Shown here piece after piece: positions 43,861-55,610 of a stretch of 63,539 nucleotides of DNA. Each line of letters begins with the position of its first letter. Positions within the stretch are counted from its first letter, which is position 1. The stretch is from the NCBI GenBank assembly GCA_902774245.1, contig CACYHQ010000011.1, positions 1 through 63,539 of the forward strand, read 5' to 3'. The DNA is from an uncultured bacterium. Lineage in GTDB: Bacteria > Verrucomicrobiota > Lentisphaeria > Victivallales > UBA1829. Below the pieces are notes generated by a model. The model was given only the letters and a program-made list of their open reading frames with translations. It was not told where the DNA came from and made no database searches. The translations under genes were made by a program, and so were the position numbers.

Positions 43861-44577
43861 ATGTCACACTATATCTACTTCGTTTCCGGCATTGATACCG
43901 GCGTCGGCAAGACCATCGTGACCGGGGTCATGGCGCGCTGGCTGCTCGGCAAACACCTCTCAGTCGCCACGGTCAAGCTGGTCCAGACCGGATGCCGCGG
44001 CTTCTCCGAGGACCTCGACATGCACCGTACGATCATGGGCATCCCGCCGCTCCCAGAAGATGCCGCCGGGCTGACCGCTCCGCAGATTTTCGAATTTCCC
44101 GCCTCGCCGCATCTGGCGGCCAAGCTCGAACACCGCGCCGTCGACACGGACCGCATCTCCGACTGCGTCCGGCAGGTTTCCGCAAAGTACGACGTCACGC
44201 TGGTCGAAGGCGCGGGCGGACTTGCCGTACCGCTCACGGAAACATACCTGACAATCGACTTTGCCGCCGCAGAGCTCTGGCCGGTCATCCTGGTGTGTTC
44301 CGGCAAGCTCGGCGCTCTGAACCACGCACTCCTCTCGATTGAGGCGCTGAAGCACCGTGACATGGACCTCGCCGGAGTCGTTTACAATTACTGCGCCGAA
44401 GCCAATCCGGTCATCGATGAAGATACGCCTCGCATGATCGCATCCGCCATGCGTCAGTCCGGATATCCGCCCGAGCTCGTCCGCCTTGGCAAAAGGGACG
44501 CCGCCGCGTCCGACGATGCCGCTCAGCCGGACTTCTTCCCCATTTTCCGGGAGGCGCTGCATGGATTACACCGTTGA
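43861..44577 (+). CDS. bioD: Dethiobiotin synthetase
   Basis: 238 residues, 1 nt after bioB. P-loop GIDTGVGKTIVT, LVQTG with the substrate Lys region KLVQTG, VEGAGGLAVPL, and a late G-V-V-Y-N-Y nucleotide block. Closes the ureido ring of DAPA with CO2 and ATP. Overlaps bioA by 17 nt. Confidence 0.94.
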   Translation: MSHYIYFVSGIDTGVGKTIVTGVMARWLLGKHLSVATVKLVQTGCRGFSEDLDMHRTIMGIPPLPEDAAGLTAPQIFEFPASPHLAAKLEHRAVDTDRISDCVRQVSAKYDVTLVEGAGGLAVPLTETYLTIDFAAAELWPVILVCSGKLGALNHALLSIEALKHRDMDLAGVVYNYCAEANPVIDEDTPRMIASAMRQSGYPPELVRLGKRDAAASDDAAQPDFFPIFREALHGLHR

Positions 44578-45800
44578 CCGTGCAAATCTCTGGCATCCGT
44601 ACGCATCCGCCGTCGCGCCGCCGCCCGTGCTGGGCGCGTCCGCCTCGGACGGCGCGTATATCACACTCGACGACGGGACACGTCTCATCGACAGTATTTC
44701 CTCGTGGTGGTGCGCGGCGCACGGACACAGCCGTCCCGAAGTCGTGGAGGCGATCCGGCGTCAGGCACAGGAACTTCCGCATGTGATGTTCGCAGGCTTC
44801 ACGCATCGTCCCGCCATGGAGCTCGCCGAACGCCTCAACGCGCTCATGCCGCGCGGTCTCAATCATTACTTCTACGCTGATTCAGGTTCCATCGCGGTCG
44901 AATGCGCCCTGAAAATGGCGATCCAGTATCAGGCCGCGACCGGACACCCGGAACGTTCCCGGATCGCCGCGCTGAAGGGCGGCTACCATGGCGACACCGT
45001 GGGCGCGATGGCGGTCAGCGACCCCGGCGGCATGCACCGCATCTTCCACGGGATTCTCCCTCAACAATTCTTCGCCGAACGCCCCTCGTGCCGGTTCGAC
45101 GGCGACTGGGACGACGCGGATTTCGCCTCAATGGAAACGATGCTGGACGAGCATGAAGACGAACTCGCCGCAGTCATCGTCGAACCCATTTTTCAGGGCG
45201 CGAACGCGATGTGGTTCTATCATCCGGAATATCTCCGCAAACTCCGCGCGGCATGCACGGCACGCGGCATTCTGCTGATCTTCGACGAGATCGCCACGGG
45301 ATTCGGGCGCACGGGCAGGCTGTTCGCCTCGGAATACGCGGGCGTCACGCCCGATATCATGACCATCGGCAAAGCTCTGACCGCCGGGACGGTCTCGCTC
45401 GCTATCGCAGCCGCGTCCGACCGGGTCGCCGCCCCGATTCAAACATTTCTTCACGGTCCGACCTTCATGGCGAATCCGCTCGCCTGCGCCGCCGCGTGCG
45501 CTTCGCTCGACGTGCTTGATTCTTACGACTGGGAATCCGAAGTCGCCCGAATCGAAAGGCATCTGAAAGCGGCCCTCGCCCCCTGCCGCGACTGTCCGAA
45601 CGTCCGGGACGTCCGCGTCCTCGGGGCTGTCGGCGTGCTGGAGGTCGACCGAATCCCCTCCCCCAAAACAACACAGCGGATCGTGCTGGAAACAGGCGTC
45701 TGGCTGCGTCCGTACGACCGCTTCGTCTACACCATGCCGCCGTTCGTCACGGACAACACCGCGCTGGACCGTATCGCGTCCGCCATGAGGTGCCTTGCAA

Positions 45801-45811
<11 letters not shown>
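44561..45811 (+). CDS. bioA: Adenosylmethionine-8-amino-7-oxononanoate aminotransferase
   Basis: 416 residues from ATG 44561 (GGGAGG upstream). Class III aminotransferase: LWHPYAS near the start, SSWWCAAHGHSRPE, GGYHGDTVGAMAVSD, IFDEIATGFGRTG, MTIGKALTAGTVSLA with the PLP lysine, and HGPTFMANPLACAAA. Makes DAPA from KAPA. BioD and BioA are separate; BioWF follows with an 11-nt overlap. Confidence 0.95.
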
Positions 45812-47732
<1,921 letters not shown>

Positions 47733-47759
47733 CAGACTCGGGGATTCGTCCGAAGACAC

Positions 47760-47787
47760 AAAAACGGCGGGGTCCGAAGACTCCGCC
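47760..47787 (-). terminator. Intrinsic terminator of the minus-strand lipoprotein gene
   Basis: Minus strand: 9-bp stem GGCGGAGTC/GACCCCGCC with a TTCG tetraloop (one wobble), then GTTTTT. It lies between the convergent bioWF gene and the lipoprotein gene and may serve both. Confidence 0.75.
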
Positions 47788-47813
47788 GAAATCATTTCAA
47801 ACAGAACACCGTT

Positions 47814-48461
47814 TCATTTCTTCCGGTTCTGCTTCGCTTCCTGTTCCTTGAACTTGATGTACGTGCTGTCCATCCGGTTGATCTCGTACGGCGTGATATT
47901 GAGCGAAATGTCGCGAAGTGTCAGCGAGGAGGCCGGATCGGTGATGAACATGAGGCGGACAAACCGCGCCTTGCCGTTCTCGTTGGCAAGAAAATACAGG
48001 CGATAACGGTAGTTTTTGAACGGCTTGTCGCCGGTAACGGGCAGAAGATTGAACCCCTGATGACGTTCGCCGATGAAATCCCGGTCGGCACCGAAGAACT
48101 CCACGCCGAGCGAGAACGAGCCTTTCCCGGCCGCGTTCGCCACAACGTCGATGATGGAGTCGTCCTCCACTTCATAAAAACCGCTGTAAAAATACAGGGC
48201 GGGCTTTTCGAGCGTATTGACCGTGAAAAGATTGGCGCGTTCGTCATATTTGTCGCTGCTCTCGTCCAGACCCTGATACGGCTTTATATCGAACGAACTC
48301 GGTCTCGCGAAGAAACCGTCCTCGCGGAAACGCCATCCGTTCGGGATGTACGAGTCCTTTTCTGTATAGAAGCGGCTGGTATACAACGGTTGTGGCTCCG
48401 GATCATGGGCACAGGAGCAGAGGAAGCCAAGCAGAATGACGGAAAGAAAGAAGTATTTCAT
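47814..48461 (-). CDS. Lipoprotein of unknown function
   Basis: 215 residues. Lipobox LGFLCSC near residue 17. The rest is predicted beta-rich (ALYFYSGFYEVEDDSIIDVV, FSLGVEFFGADRDFIGERH, RYRLYFLANENGKARFVRLMF), with the overall look of a carbohydrate-binding-type beta sandwich, but no family is recognised. Single gene between the bio operon and the glycosyltransferase, with its own terminator. Confidence 0.7.
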   Translation of the reverse strand: MKYFFLSVILLGFLCSCAHDPEPQPLYTSRFYTEKDSYIPNGWRFREDGFFARPSSFDIKPYQGLDESSDKYDERANLFTVNTLEKPALYFYSGFYEVEDDSIIDVVANAAGKGSFSLGVEFFGADRDFIGERHQGFNLLPVTGDKPFKNYRYRLYFLANENGKARFVRLMFITDPASSLTLRDISLNITPYEINRMDSTYIKFKEQEAKQNRKK

Positions 48462-48575
48462 GTCGGAAATCCTTTCGAATAATCGGATTGCTTGTCATGG
48501 AAGAAAATTCATGTTAAAATTTAACTCTGAAACCGGAGAAATGCAAGCGGATTTTCAAAAAAAAGTCTCCCGGAC

Positions 48576-48603
48576 TTGAAAAAAAGCATTTCCGGCATAT
48601 CTT
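48576..48603 (+). promoter_or_regulatory. Promoter of the glycosyltransferase gene
   Basis: TTGAAA (48576-48581), 16-nt spacer, TATCTT (48598-48603), about 75 nt before the coding start. Confidence 0.6.
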
Positions 48604-48685
48604 ATTTATCGTAAAAAACAGAAAACGACACCCTGCGCCGCCCCGAAAAACAGGCAGGCGGACAGCTTTTAACTTTGGACAGAAC

Positions 48686-49402
48686 ATGCCGGACAAAATC
48701 AAACTTTCGATCGTGATCCCCGTTTACAACGAGGAACGATATATCGACGCCATCCTCGAACGGGTCTGCGCCGTTCGCTTTCAGGAAGGCGTCGAACTGG
48801 AATACATCGCAGTCGACGACCACTCCACGGACAATACATGGGAACGCCTTCAGGCGTGGGAGGTGCGCGGATTCAAGATCAAACGTCACGAAGTAAACGG
48901 CGGCAAAGGCGCCGCGCTCCATACCGGATTCGCCATGGCCACCGGCGACGTCGTCACGGTTCAGGACGCCGATTTCGAGTACAGCCCGGAGGAACTCCCA
49001 TCCGTCCTTCAGCCCATCCTCGACGGCAAGGCCGACGTCGTGTTCGGCGCGCGCACGTCCATCCTTCGCACCGGAGCGCAGCAGGTCATGCTCTACTGGC
49101 ACTCGAAGATCAACGAATTCCTCACCCGTTTCTGCAATATGTTCTCCAATCTCGCACTCTCCGACATGGAGTGCTGCTACAAGATGGTCCGCCGCGAGCT
49201 TCTGCAGAAGATCAGACTGAACGAAAACCGTTTCGGCTTCGAGCCGGAATTCACGCTCAAGGTCGCCCGTCTCCATCCGCGCGCATGGCAGGTCCCCGTA
49301 TCCTACGCGCCGCGCAGTTACGAGGAAGGCAAGAAGATCAACTGGAAGGACGGAGTCTCCGCGCTCCGCTGCATCATCCAGTACGGACTTTTCCGCCTCT
49401 GA
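48686..49402 (+). CDS. Family 2 glycosyltransferase (dolichol-phosphate mannosyltransferase-like)
   Basis: 238 residues, no transmembrane helices. GT2 blocks: [46 protein letters not shown], the metal-binding [14 protein letters not shown] (DXD-like), and a [16 protein letters not shown] block. This matches the short soluble GT2 group that transfers a sugar from a nucleotide donor to a polyprenyl phosphate. Next gene is a GH43-like lipoprotein 61 nt away. Confidence 0.9.
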   Translation: MPDKIKLSIVIPVYNEERYIDAILERVCAVRFQEGVELEYIAVDDHSTDNTWERLQAWEVRGFKIKRHEVNGGKGAALHTGFAMATGDVVTVQDADFEYSPEELPSVLQPILDGKADVVFGARTSILRTGAQQVMLYWHSKINEFLTRFCNMFSNLALSDMECCYKMVRRELLQKIRLNENRFGFEPEFTLKVARLHPRAWQVPVSYAPRSYEEGKKINWKDGVSALRCIIQYGLFRL

Positions 49403-49463
49403 CGCATTAGCAAATAATCAGATCCGAACTCAAACGAACCACCTACATAAGGATCCATCCCCC

Positions 49464-50567
49464 ATGAAACCAACCGGTCGTCTTCTCCGTCATGTCCTCG
49501 CCTCGTTCGCAGTCGCGTCCGCGGCCATGTTTCTCTCCGTCTCTGCCACATCCTGCGCCTGCTGTTCTTCCTCCGGCTCGTCCGACAGTCTTCCGGAGGT
49601 CACTGAGGACAATTTCGGCGCGTACCTGATGGTCTCGTTCCGCGAACAGTACCACGACATTTTCTTCGCGCTCAGCAGCGACGGCTACACGTTCACCGAC
49701 GTGAACGGGAACAAGCCCGTGCTCCTCGGCATCGACCTCGCCGAGCAGAAGGGCATCCGCGATCCGCACATCTTCCGAGGACCGGACGGCTTCTATATGG
49801 CCGCGACCGACCTGCACATCCACGCCCAGCGCCAGGGCCTGCGCGACACCCAGTGGCAGCGCGACGGCCAGAAATACGGCTGGGGCAACAACCGCAGCCT
49901 CGTCCTCATGAAGTCGAAGGACCTCATCAACTGGACCAGCACCCACTTCGACGTCGCGGCGGCGTTCCCCGAACTCGGCGACATCAGCCAGGCCTGGGCC
50001 CCGGAAACCGCCTACGATCCCGAGGAAGGCAAGATATTCGTTTACTTCACACTCGGTCTGAAGGGCGGCGAGGTGAAACAGCTCTACTATTCCTACACGG
50101 ACAAGGATTTCACGCAGCTCGTCACCGTGCCGAAACGCCTCGGATTCGACCCGGATCTGGGCGATCACTCCTACATCGACGGCGACCTCTCCTACGGGAA
50201 CGGCAAGTACCATCTCTTCGACTACGACAGCGGCATCAAGCACGCCGAATCCGACCATCTGCTCTACGGCTACAAGTACGTGAACGACGAGAACTGCGCG
50301 AAGACAGGCGGCGCGGTCGAAGCCCCGAACGTCTGGCGGCGCATCGGCACCGATAAGTACGTCCTCATGTTCGACAACTACTCGTTCCCCAACGAAATGG
50401 CGTTCAGCGAGACCACCGACTTCCGCGAGTTCACGAACCTCGGCCGCTTCAACCAGGGCGTCATGAAGACCACGAACTTCTCCGGCGCGAAACACGGCGC
50501 GGTCATCATGCTGACCAAGGACGAAGCCGAAGCCTTCGCAAAATACTGCGGCATCGAAAAGTATTAA
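49464..50567 (+). CDS. GH43-like secreted lipoprotein
   Basis: 367 residues. Signal with a lipobox-like SATSCACC segment near residue 30. Five-bladed beta-propeller pattern of family 43: GAYLMVSFREQYHDIFFALSSDG, GIRDPHIFRGPDGFYMAATD with the catalytic Asp, APETAYDPEEGKIFVYFT with a Glu/Asp candidate, and VEAPNVWRRIGTDKYVLMFD with the general-acid Glu. Likely an arabinofuranosidase or xylosidase, or an inactive relative acting on plant hemicellulose. Specificity not readable from sequence. Confidence 0.83.
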   Translation: MKPTGRLLRHVLASFAVASAAMFLSVSATSCACCSSSGSSDSLPEVTEDNFGAYLMVSFREQYHDIFFALSSDGYTFTDVNGNKPVLLGIDLAEQKGIRDPHIFRGPDGFYMAATDLHIHAQRQGLRDTQWQRDGQKYGWGNNRSLVLMKSKDLINWTSTHFDVAAAFPELGDISQAWAPETAYDPEEGKIFVYFTLGLKGGEVKQLYYSYTDKDFTQLVTVPKRLGFDPDLGDHSYIDGDLSYGNGKYHLFDYDSGIKHAESDHLLYGYKYVNDENCAKTGGAVEAPNVWRRIGTDKYVLMFDNYSFPNEMAFSETTDFREFTNLGRFNQGVMKTTNFSGAKHGAVIMLTKDEAEAFAKYCGIEKY

Positions 50568-50598
50568 CCGGGCTACACGATTCAGCGAAACTCCCCAC

Positions 50599-50633
50599 GG
50601 AGACGGTTTACCCGGCCGTCTCCATATTTTTTT
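50599..50633 (+). terminator. Intrinsic terminator after the GH43-like gene
   Basis: GGAGACGG (50599-50606) and CCGTCTCC (50616-50623), perfect 8-bp stem, then ATATTTTTTT. Confidence 0.88.
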
Positions 50634-50654
50634 GTATTCACGCGCGCATGTTGC

Positions 50655-50683
50655 TTGATTTTTGGAAACGTTTATGCTATATT
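50655..50683 (+). promoter_or_regulatory. Promoter of the ior operon
   Basis: TTGATT (50655-50660), 17-nt spacer, TATATT (50678-50683), about 75 nt before iorB. Confidence 0.7.
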
Positions 50684-50764
50684 AGAATTTTGTTTTGTAA
50701 TAATACTGACTCAAAGCGGAGACTTTCTTTCCGCATTCAGCACATAAGGAACCGTACTGCCATT

Positions 50765-51349
50765 ATGATCAAAAGCATCCTGCTGACCGGCGTAGGCGGA
50801 CAGGGCATCCTGTTCGCGGCGGGCATCATCGCGTCCGCCGCCGAAGCCGCCGGATTCAATGTCACGACCAACGAGATCCACGGCATGGCGCAGCGCGGCG
50901 GCAGCGTGACCGCCCAGGTCCGCTACGGCGAAGGCCCGTTCGCCCCGCTTGCCGTCTCCGGCAGCATCGACGTGATCGCCGCCATGGAGCACATCGAGGC
51001 CGTCCGCTACGCCCACTGCCTGAAGCCCGGCGGACTCGCCGTCGTCGCGAAATCGAGCGTGATCCCGGTGACCGTGACCAACGGCGCCTGCACCTATCCC
51101 GACGACGTGGAGGACCGCCTCCATGCCGTCTTCCCGCGCCTTGTCTATCTGGACTGCGCCGCGCTCGCGCTGGAGCTGGGCAACGCCCGCCTCGCGAATA
51201 CGATCCTCACGGGCGCGCTTTCCCAGGGGCTCCCGGAAATTTCCGAGGACCACTGGCGCACCGGGCTGCTCGCCCGTGTCAAAAAAGGGTTTGAAGAAGC
51301 AAATCTAACCGCATTCATGAAAGGAAGAATGCTATGTTCCGCTATTTAA
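50765..51349 (+). CDS. iorB: Indolepyruvate ferredoxin oxidoreductase, beta subunit
   Basis: 194 residues from ATG 50765; upstream in-frame codons are non-coding. GVGGQGILFAAGIIASAAEAAG, TNEIHGMAQRGGSVTAQVRYG are the gamma-domain blocks of the pyruvate oxidoreductase family. With IorA (53835-55604) it oxidises aryl-pyruvates to aryl-acetyl-CoA and reduces ferredoxin. Overlaps the ligase gene by 16 nt. Confidence 0.92.
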   Translation: MIKSILLTGVGGQGILFAAGIIASAAEAAGFNVTTNEIHGMAQRGGSVTAQVRYGEGPFAPLAVSGSIDVIAAMEHIEAVRYAHCLKPGGLAVVAKSSVIPVTVTNGACTYPDDVEDRLHAVFPRLVYLDCAALALELGNARLANTILTGALSQGLPEISEDHWRTGLLARVKKGFEEANLTAFMKGRMLCSAI

Positions 51350-52632
51350 ACGAAGAAGCCGAGACGCTCTCCCGCGCCCAGATCACCGAACTCCAGAACA
51401 AGCGCCTGAAGGAGATCATCGCCCACACCGCGAAGAATTCCTCCTGGTCCGCGGCGCGCTACAAAGCCGCCGGGATCGATCCCGCGAACTTCCGCGGCCT
51501 CGCCGACCTGCATAAGCTTCCCTTCTGCTCCAAGAAGGATTTCCGCGAACAGTACCCGCTCGGAATGTCCTGCGTCCCGCGTAACAAACTCGCCGAGATG
51601 CACATGTCCAGCGGCTCCACCGGCACCCCGGTCGTGATGCCCTACACACTCGCCGACCTCAAGCAGTGGGCGACCTGCATGGGCCGCTGCTACGTCATGG
51701 CGGGCGCGAATCCCGGCGACACCTGCCAGATCACGCCCGGCTTCGGCCTCTTCAACGGCGGATTCGGTTGCTACCACGGCGCGCGCGAGGCCGGACTCTT
51801 CGTCGTCCCGACCGGCGCTGGCAACACCGTCCGCCAGATCAAGCTCGCGCGCGATTTCCAGACCCGCGTGATGGTCGCCGTCGTGTCCTACTCCATCCGC
51901 ATCATGGAGATCCTCGCCGAGACAAATCAGTCCCTGCCCGACCTGAAGATCGGCATCTTCGGCGCGGAATCCTTCTCCCCCGGCATGAAGAAGCGCATCC
52001 GCGACGGCCTCAACATCGACGCCTTCGACATCTACGGCATGACCGAGACCGGCGGCATCGGCAGCGGCATGGACTGCCCCGCCCACGAAGGCATCCACAT
52101 GTGGGAAGACCAGTACATCATCGAGGTCGTCGACCACGACACCGGCGAGCCCGTCCCCGACGGAGAGTTCGGCGAGATCACGATCACGTCCCTCACCCGC
52201 GAGGCGCTCCCCGTGATCCGGTTCCGCACCGGCGACCGCGGCCGCATCCTGACCCGCGAGAAATGCGTCTGCGGACGCACTCATCTGCGCCTCGACACCA
52301 TCAGCGGACGCCTCGACGACATGCTCATCATCTCCGGCGTGAACTTCTTCCCGAACCAGGTCGAGCAGTCCCTGCTGAAGATCCCGGGCGTGCTCCCGAA
52401 CTACCAGATCATCATCCGCGACGACCACGGCATCAAGAGCCTGCGCGTGAACGTCGAGGCCGAGCCCGGCGTGACCGGATACATGGTCGAGAAACAGCTC
52501 AAGGAAGACCTCGGATTCTCCCCCGAAGGCGACATCTACAGACCCGGCGAACTCCCGCGCACCGAAGGCAAGGCCAAGCGCATTTTCCATGAGAACGTCG
52601 GCGATGAGAACAAGAACGAAGGAGGCAAATGA
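51334..52632 (+). CDS. paaK: Phenylacetate-CoA ligase-like enzyme
   Basis: 432 residues. MHMSSGSTGTPVVMPYT is the ATP-binding P-loop, followed by FGLFNGGFGCYHGARE, IFGAESFSPGMKKRI, DIYGMTETGG, and RTGDRGRIL with the adenylate motif. Makes phenylacetyl-CoA from phenylacetate or, run in reverse or with CoA transfer, releases the acid and conserves energy. Placed between IorB and an aminotransferase, it fits aromatic amino-acid fermentation. Overlaps the next gene by 4 nt. Confidence 0.92.
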   Translation: MFRYLNEEAETLSRAQITELQNKRLKEIIAHTAKNSSWSAARYKAAGIDPANFRGLADLHKLPFCSKKDFREQYPLGMSCVPRNKLAEMHMSSGSTGTPVVMPYTLADLKQWATCMGRCYVMAGANPGDTCQITPGFGLFNGGFGCYHGAREAGLFVVPTGAGNTVRQIKLARDFQTRVMVAVVSYSIRIMEILAETNQSLPDLKIGIFGAESFSPGMKKRIRDGLNIDAFDIYGMTETGGIGSGMDCPAHEGIHMWEDQYIIEVVDHDTGEPVPDGEFGEITITSLTREALPVIRFRTGDRGRILTREKCVCGRTHLRLDTISGRLDDMLIISGVNFFPNQVEQSLLKIPGVLPNYQIIIRDDHGIKSLRVNVEAEPGVTGYMVEKQLKEDLGFSPEGDIYRPGELPRTEGKAKRIFHENVGDENKNEGGK

Positions 52633-53828
52633 TGAACAGCGTCGTTTCTCCTGAAATCCTTGGCTATATGGAACATTCCTCCTGGATTCGCAGGATGTTC
52701 GAGGCGGGCATCGAACTCAAGAAGAAATACGGCGACGACCAGGTCTACGATTTCAGCCTCGGCAATCCCGACATGCCTCCACCGCCCGAAGTGAAGGCCG
52801 CGCTCCTCGACTTCGCGCAGACCGCCGACCGCCCCTACGCCATCGGCTACATGCCGAACGCCGGGTTCCCGGATACCCGCGCCGCGCTCGCGCGCAAGGT
52901 CTCGCAGGAACAGTCCGCCGAGATCGAAGCCTCGCACGTCGTCGTGACCTGCGGCGCGGCGGGCGGACTGAACGCCGTATTCCGCGCCACGCTCGAACCC
53001 GGCTGCGAAGTCCTCTGCCCGGCACCCTACTTCGTCGAATACGGCTTCTACGTCTCGAATTTCGGCGGCAAGCTCCGCCCCGTCCCGTCGCACCCCGAGG
53101 ATTTCTCGCTCGACATCGAGGGGTTCCGCGCCGCGCTCGGCGACAAGACGCGCGCCGTCATCATCAACTCCCCGAACAACCCGACCGGTCGCATCTACAA
53201 CCGGCAGGAGCTCGCCGCGCTCGCCGAGCTGCTCCGCGAACAGTCCGAGAAGAACGGCCGTCCGATCCTGCTCATCTCCGACGAACCGTACCGTTTCCTC
53301 AACTTCGAGCACACGGAGATCCCGTCGCTCTTCTCGCTCTATGACGACTCCATCGTGGTCGGATCCTTCTCGAAGAACCTCTCGCTCGCGGGCGAACGCG
53401 TCGGCTATGTGGCCGCCGCACCGGATTTCCACGGCGTGAAGGAGTTCATCGCCGCCGTCACCATGACGAACCGCATCCTCGGATTCGTGAACGCGCCCGC
53501 GATCGGCCAGCGCGTCCTGAACCACTGCATCGACTGCGAGGTCGATCCCGTTCTCTACGGCCGCCGCCGCGACATGATGGCGGACGTCCTGCGCGAGGCC
53601 GGATTCGAGTTCTATCTGCCGCCCGGAGCGTTCTACTTCTTTCCGAAGACGCCCATCGCGGACGACGTCGATTTCGTGCGCATCCTTCAGGGCGAACGCA
53701 TCCTCGCCGTCCCCGGCGTCGGATTCGGCATGGCCGGCTTCATCCGCCTCGCCTTCTGCGTGCCGGAACGCACCATCACCGATTCGCTCCCGTCCTTCAC
53801 GCGCGCCATGGCCGCGGCCCGGAGGTAA
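52629..53828 (+). CDS. Class I/II aminotransferase
   Basis: 399 residues (ATG 52632 with better GGAGG spacing would give 398). Fold type I PLP enzyme: DFSLGNPDMPPPPEV, VTCGAAGGLNAVFRAT, INSPNNPTGRIYN, ISDEPYRFL, GSFSKNLSLAGERVGY with the PLP lysine. In this operon it most likely converts aromatic amino acids to aryl-pyruvates for IorAB. Specificity is inferred only from the context. Confidence 0.9.
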   Translation: MMNSVVSPEILGYMEHSSWIRRMFEAGIELKKKYGDDQVYDFSLGNPDMPPPPEVKAALLDFAQTADRPYAIGYMPNAGFPDTRAALARKVSQEQSAEIEASHVVVTCGAAGGLNAVFRATLEPGCEVLCPAPYFVEYGFYVSNFGGKLRPVPSHPEDFSLDIEGFRAALGDKTRAVIINSPNNPTGRIYNRQELAALAELLREQSEKNGRPILLISDEPYRFLNFEHTEIPSLFSLYDDSIVVGSFSKNLSLAGERVGYVAAAPDFHGVKEFIAAVTMTNRILGFVNAPAIGQRVLNHCIDCEVDPVLYGRRRDMMADVLREAGFEFYLPPGAFYFFPKTPIADDVDFVRILQGERILAVPGVGFGMAGFIRLAFCVPERTITDSLPSFTRAMAAARR

Positions 53829-53834
53829 TCCCCC

Positions 53835-55604
53835 ATGCGTCTGCTCCTCACCGGAAACGAGGCCATCGCGCGCGGCGCGTGGGAAGGCGGCGTGACGGCC
53901 GCGTTCGGGTACCCCGGCACCCCGTCCACCGAGATCCTCGAAAACCTCGTCAAATACGACGGCGTCTACTGCGAGTGGAGCCCGAACGAAAAGGTCGCCC
54001 TTGAGGCGGCCGCCGGAGCCTCCATCGCCGGGGCGCGTTGCATCGTCACCATGAAGCTCGTCGGGCTGAACGTCGCCGCCGACCCGCTGATGACGCTCTC
54101 CTATGTCGGCGTCCGCGGCGGTCTCGTGGTCGTCGTGGCGGACGATCCCGGCCAGCATTCCTCCCAGACGGAACAGGACACGCGCCACTACGCCCGTCTC
54201 GCGAAGGTCCCGATCCTCGATCCCGCCGATGCCGTCGACGCTCGCGCCTTCATGCTGGAGGCATTCGAACTGTCCGAAAAGTACGGCTGTCCGGTCATCC
54301 TCCGCACCACCACCTGCGTCGGGCATTCCCGCGCGCTGGTCGAATGCGGCGAGCCGCGTCCGCGCAACGTCACCGAGTTCAAAAAGGAACCGTCCCGTTT
54401 CGTGCCGCTCCCGCTCTGGGGCCGCAAGCTCCGCGTGAAGGCCGAGGAACGCATGGACGCGCAGGCCGTCGACGCCTCGTCGCATGCCTCGCTGAACCAT
54501 GTGATCCCCGGCACGGGAAACGACCTCGGCATCATCACGTGCGGCATCACCGCTCTCTACTGTCGCGAGCTCATGCCGGAAGCCCCGGTTTTGAAACTCG
54601 GCTGGCCCTGGCCCTTCCCCGACTCCATGATCCGCGAATTCGCCGCCTCCGTCAAACGCGTCGTCGTTATCGAGGAAGGCGACCCGATTCTCGAGGAACA
54701 CGTCCGTTCGCTCGGTATCGCGTGTTCCGGCAAATCCGACGTCGTGCCGCGCTGCGGCGAGCTCACGCCGGACCGCATCTTCGAAATCCGCGAAAAACTC
54801 CGCGGCACGAATAACACTTTACCGAAGCCCTTCCCGCAGGCCGACGGTCTCCCGATGCGGCCTCCTGTCTTCTGTCCCGGATGTCCGCACCGCGCTCTCT
54901 TCTACGCGCTCACCAAGTTCGACGTGATCGTGACGGGCGACATCGGCTGCTACAGTCTCGCGGTCTTCCCGCCGCTGGAACGCACCGACGTGCTGATCTG
55001 CATGGGCGGCGGCTTCACGCTCGCGCACGGCCTCGACAAGGCCGGAGAAAAGAAGAAAGTCGTCGGCGTGCTCGGTGACTCCACGTTCTTCCACTCCGGC
55101 ATCACCGGACTGCTCGACATCGTCTACAACATGGGCACGTCCACGCTCATCGTCGTCGACAACTCCAGCACCGCCATGACCGGCCATCAGGACCACCCCG
55201 GCACCGGACGCACCATCTCCGGCGCGCCCGCGCCCGCCGCCTCCATCGAGGCCATCGCACGCGCCTGCGGCATGAAACGCGTCACGGTCTGCGATCCGTT
55301 CGACCAGGAGAAATTGCACAAGGTCCTCGCGGAGGAGATCGCCGCGGACGAGCCTTCCCTCATCATTTCGAAGGCTCCCTGCCCGCTCCAGATACGCCGC
55401 CGTCTCGGACCCGTCCGCGCCATCGACACAGCCAAATGCAAAAACTGCAAGGCGTGCCTCAAATGCGGCTGCCCGGCGATCGTGGTCACGGCAAGCGGCA
55501 AGCCCGCCATCGACCCGCAGCTGTGTTCCGGCTGCCGCCTCTGCGAATCCGTCTGCAAGTTCAACGCGATCGCGCCCGTCGCGACGCCCGGACAGGAGGG
55601 CTGA
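53835..55604 (+). CDS. iorA: Indolepyruvate ferredoxin oxidoreductase, alpha subunit
   Basis: 589 residues. Pyrimidine-binding domain at the N-terminus (AFGYPGTPSTEILENLVKY, ADDPGQHSSQTEQDTRHYA). TPP domain in the second half (CPGCPHRALFYAL, VTGDIGCYSLAVFPPL, GVLGDSTFFHSG, VDNSSTAMTGHQ). Two C-terminal [4Fe-4S] ferredoxin motifs: CKNCKACLKCGCP and CSGCRLCESVC, so the protein carries its own electron exit to ferredoxin. Starts 6 nt after the aminotransferase. Confidence 0.95.
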   Translation: MRLLLTGNEAIARGAWEGGVTAAFGYPGTPSTEILENLVKYDGVYCEWSPNEKVALEAAAGASIAGARCIVTMKLVGLNVAADPLMTLSYVGVRGGLVVVVADDPGQHSSQTEQDTRHYARLAKVPILDPADAVDARAFMLEAFELSEKYGCPVILRTTTCVGHSRALVECGEPRPRNVTEFKKEPSRFVPLPLWGRKLRVKAEERMDAQAVDASSHASLNHVIPGTGNDLGIITCGITALYCRELMPEAPVLKLGWPWPFPDSMIREFAASVKRVVVIEEGDPILEEHVRSLGIACSGKSDVVPRCGELTPDRIFEIREKLRGTNNTLPKPFPQADGLPMRPPVFCPGCPHRALFYALTKFDVIVTGDIGCYSLAVFPPLERTDVLICMGGGFTLAHGLDKAGEKKKVVGVLGDSTFFHSGITGLLDIVYNMGTSTLIVVDNSSTAMTGHQDHPGTGRTISGAPAPAASIEAIARACGMKRVTVCDPFDQEKLHKVLAEEIAADEPSLIISKAPCPLQIRRRLGPVRAIDTAKCKNCKACLKCGCPAIVVTASGKPAIDPQLCSGCRLCESVCKFNAIAPVATPGQEG

Positions 55605-55610
55605 CGCGCT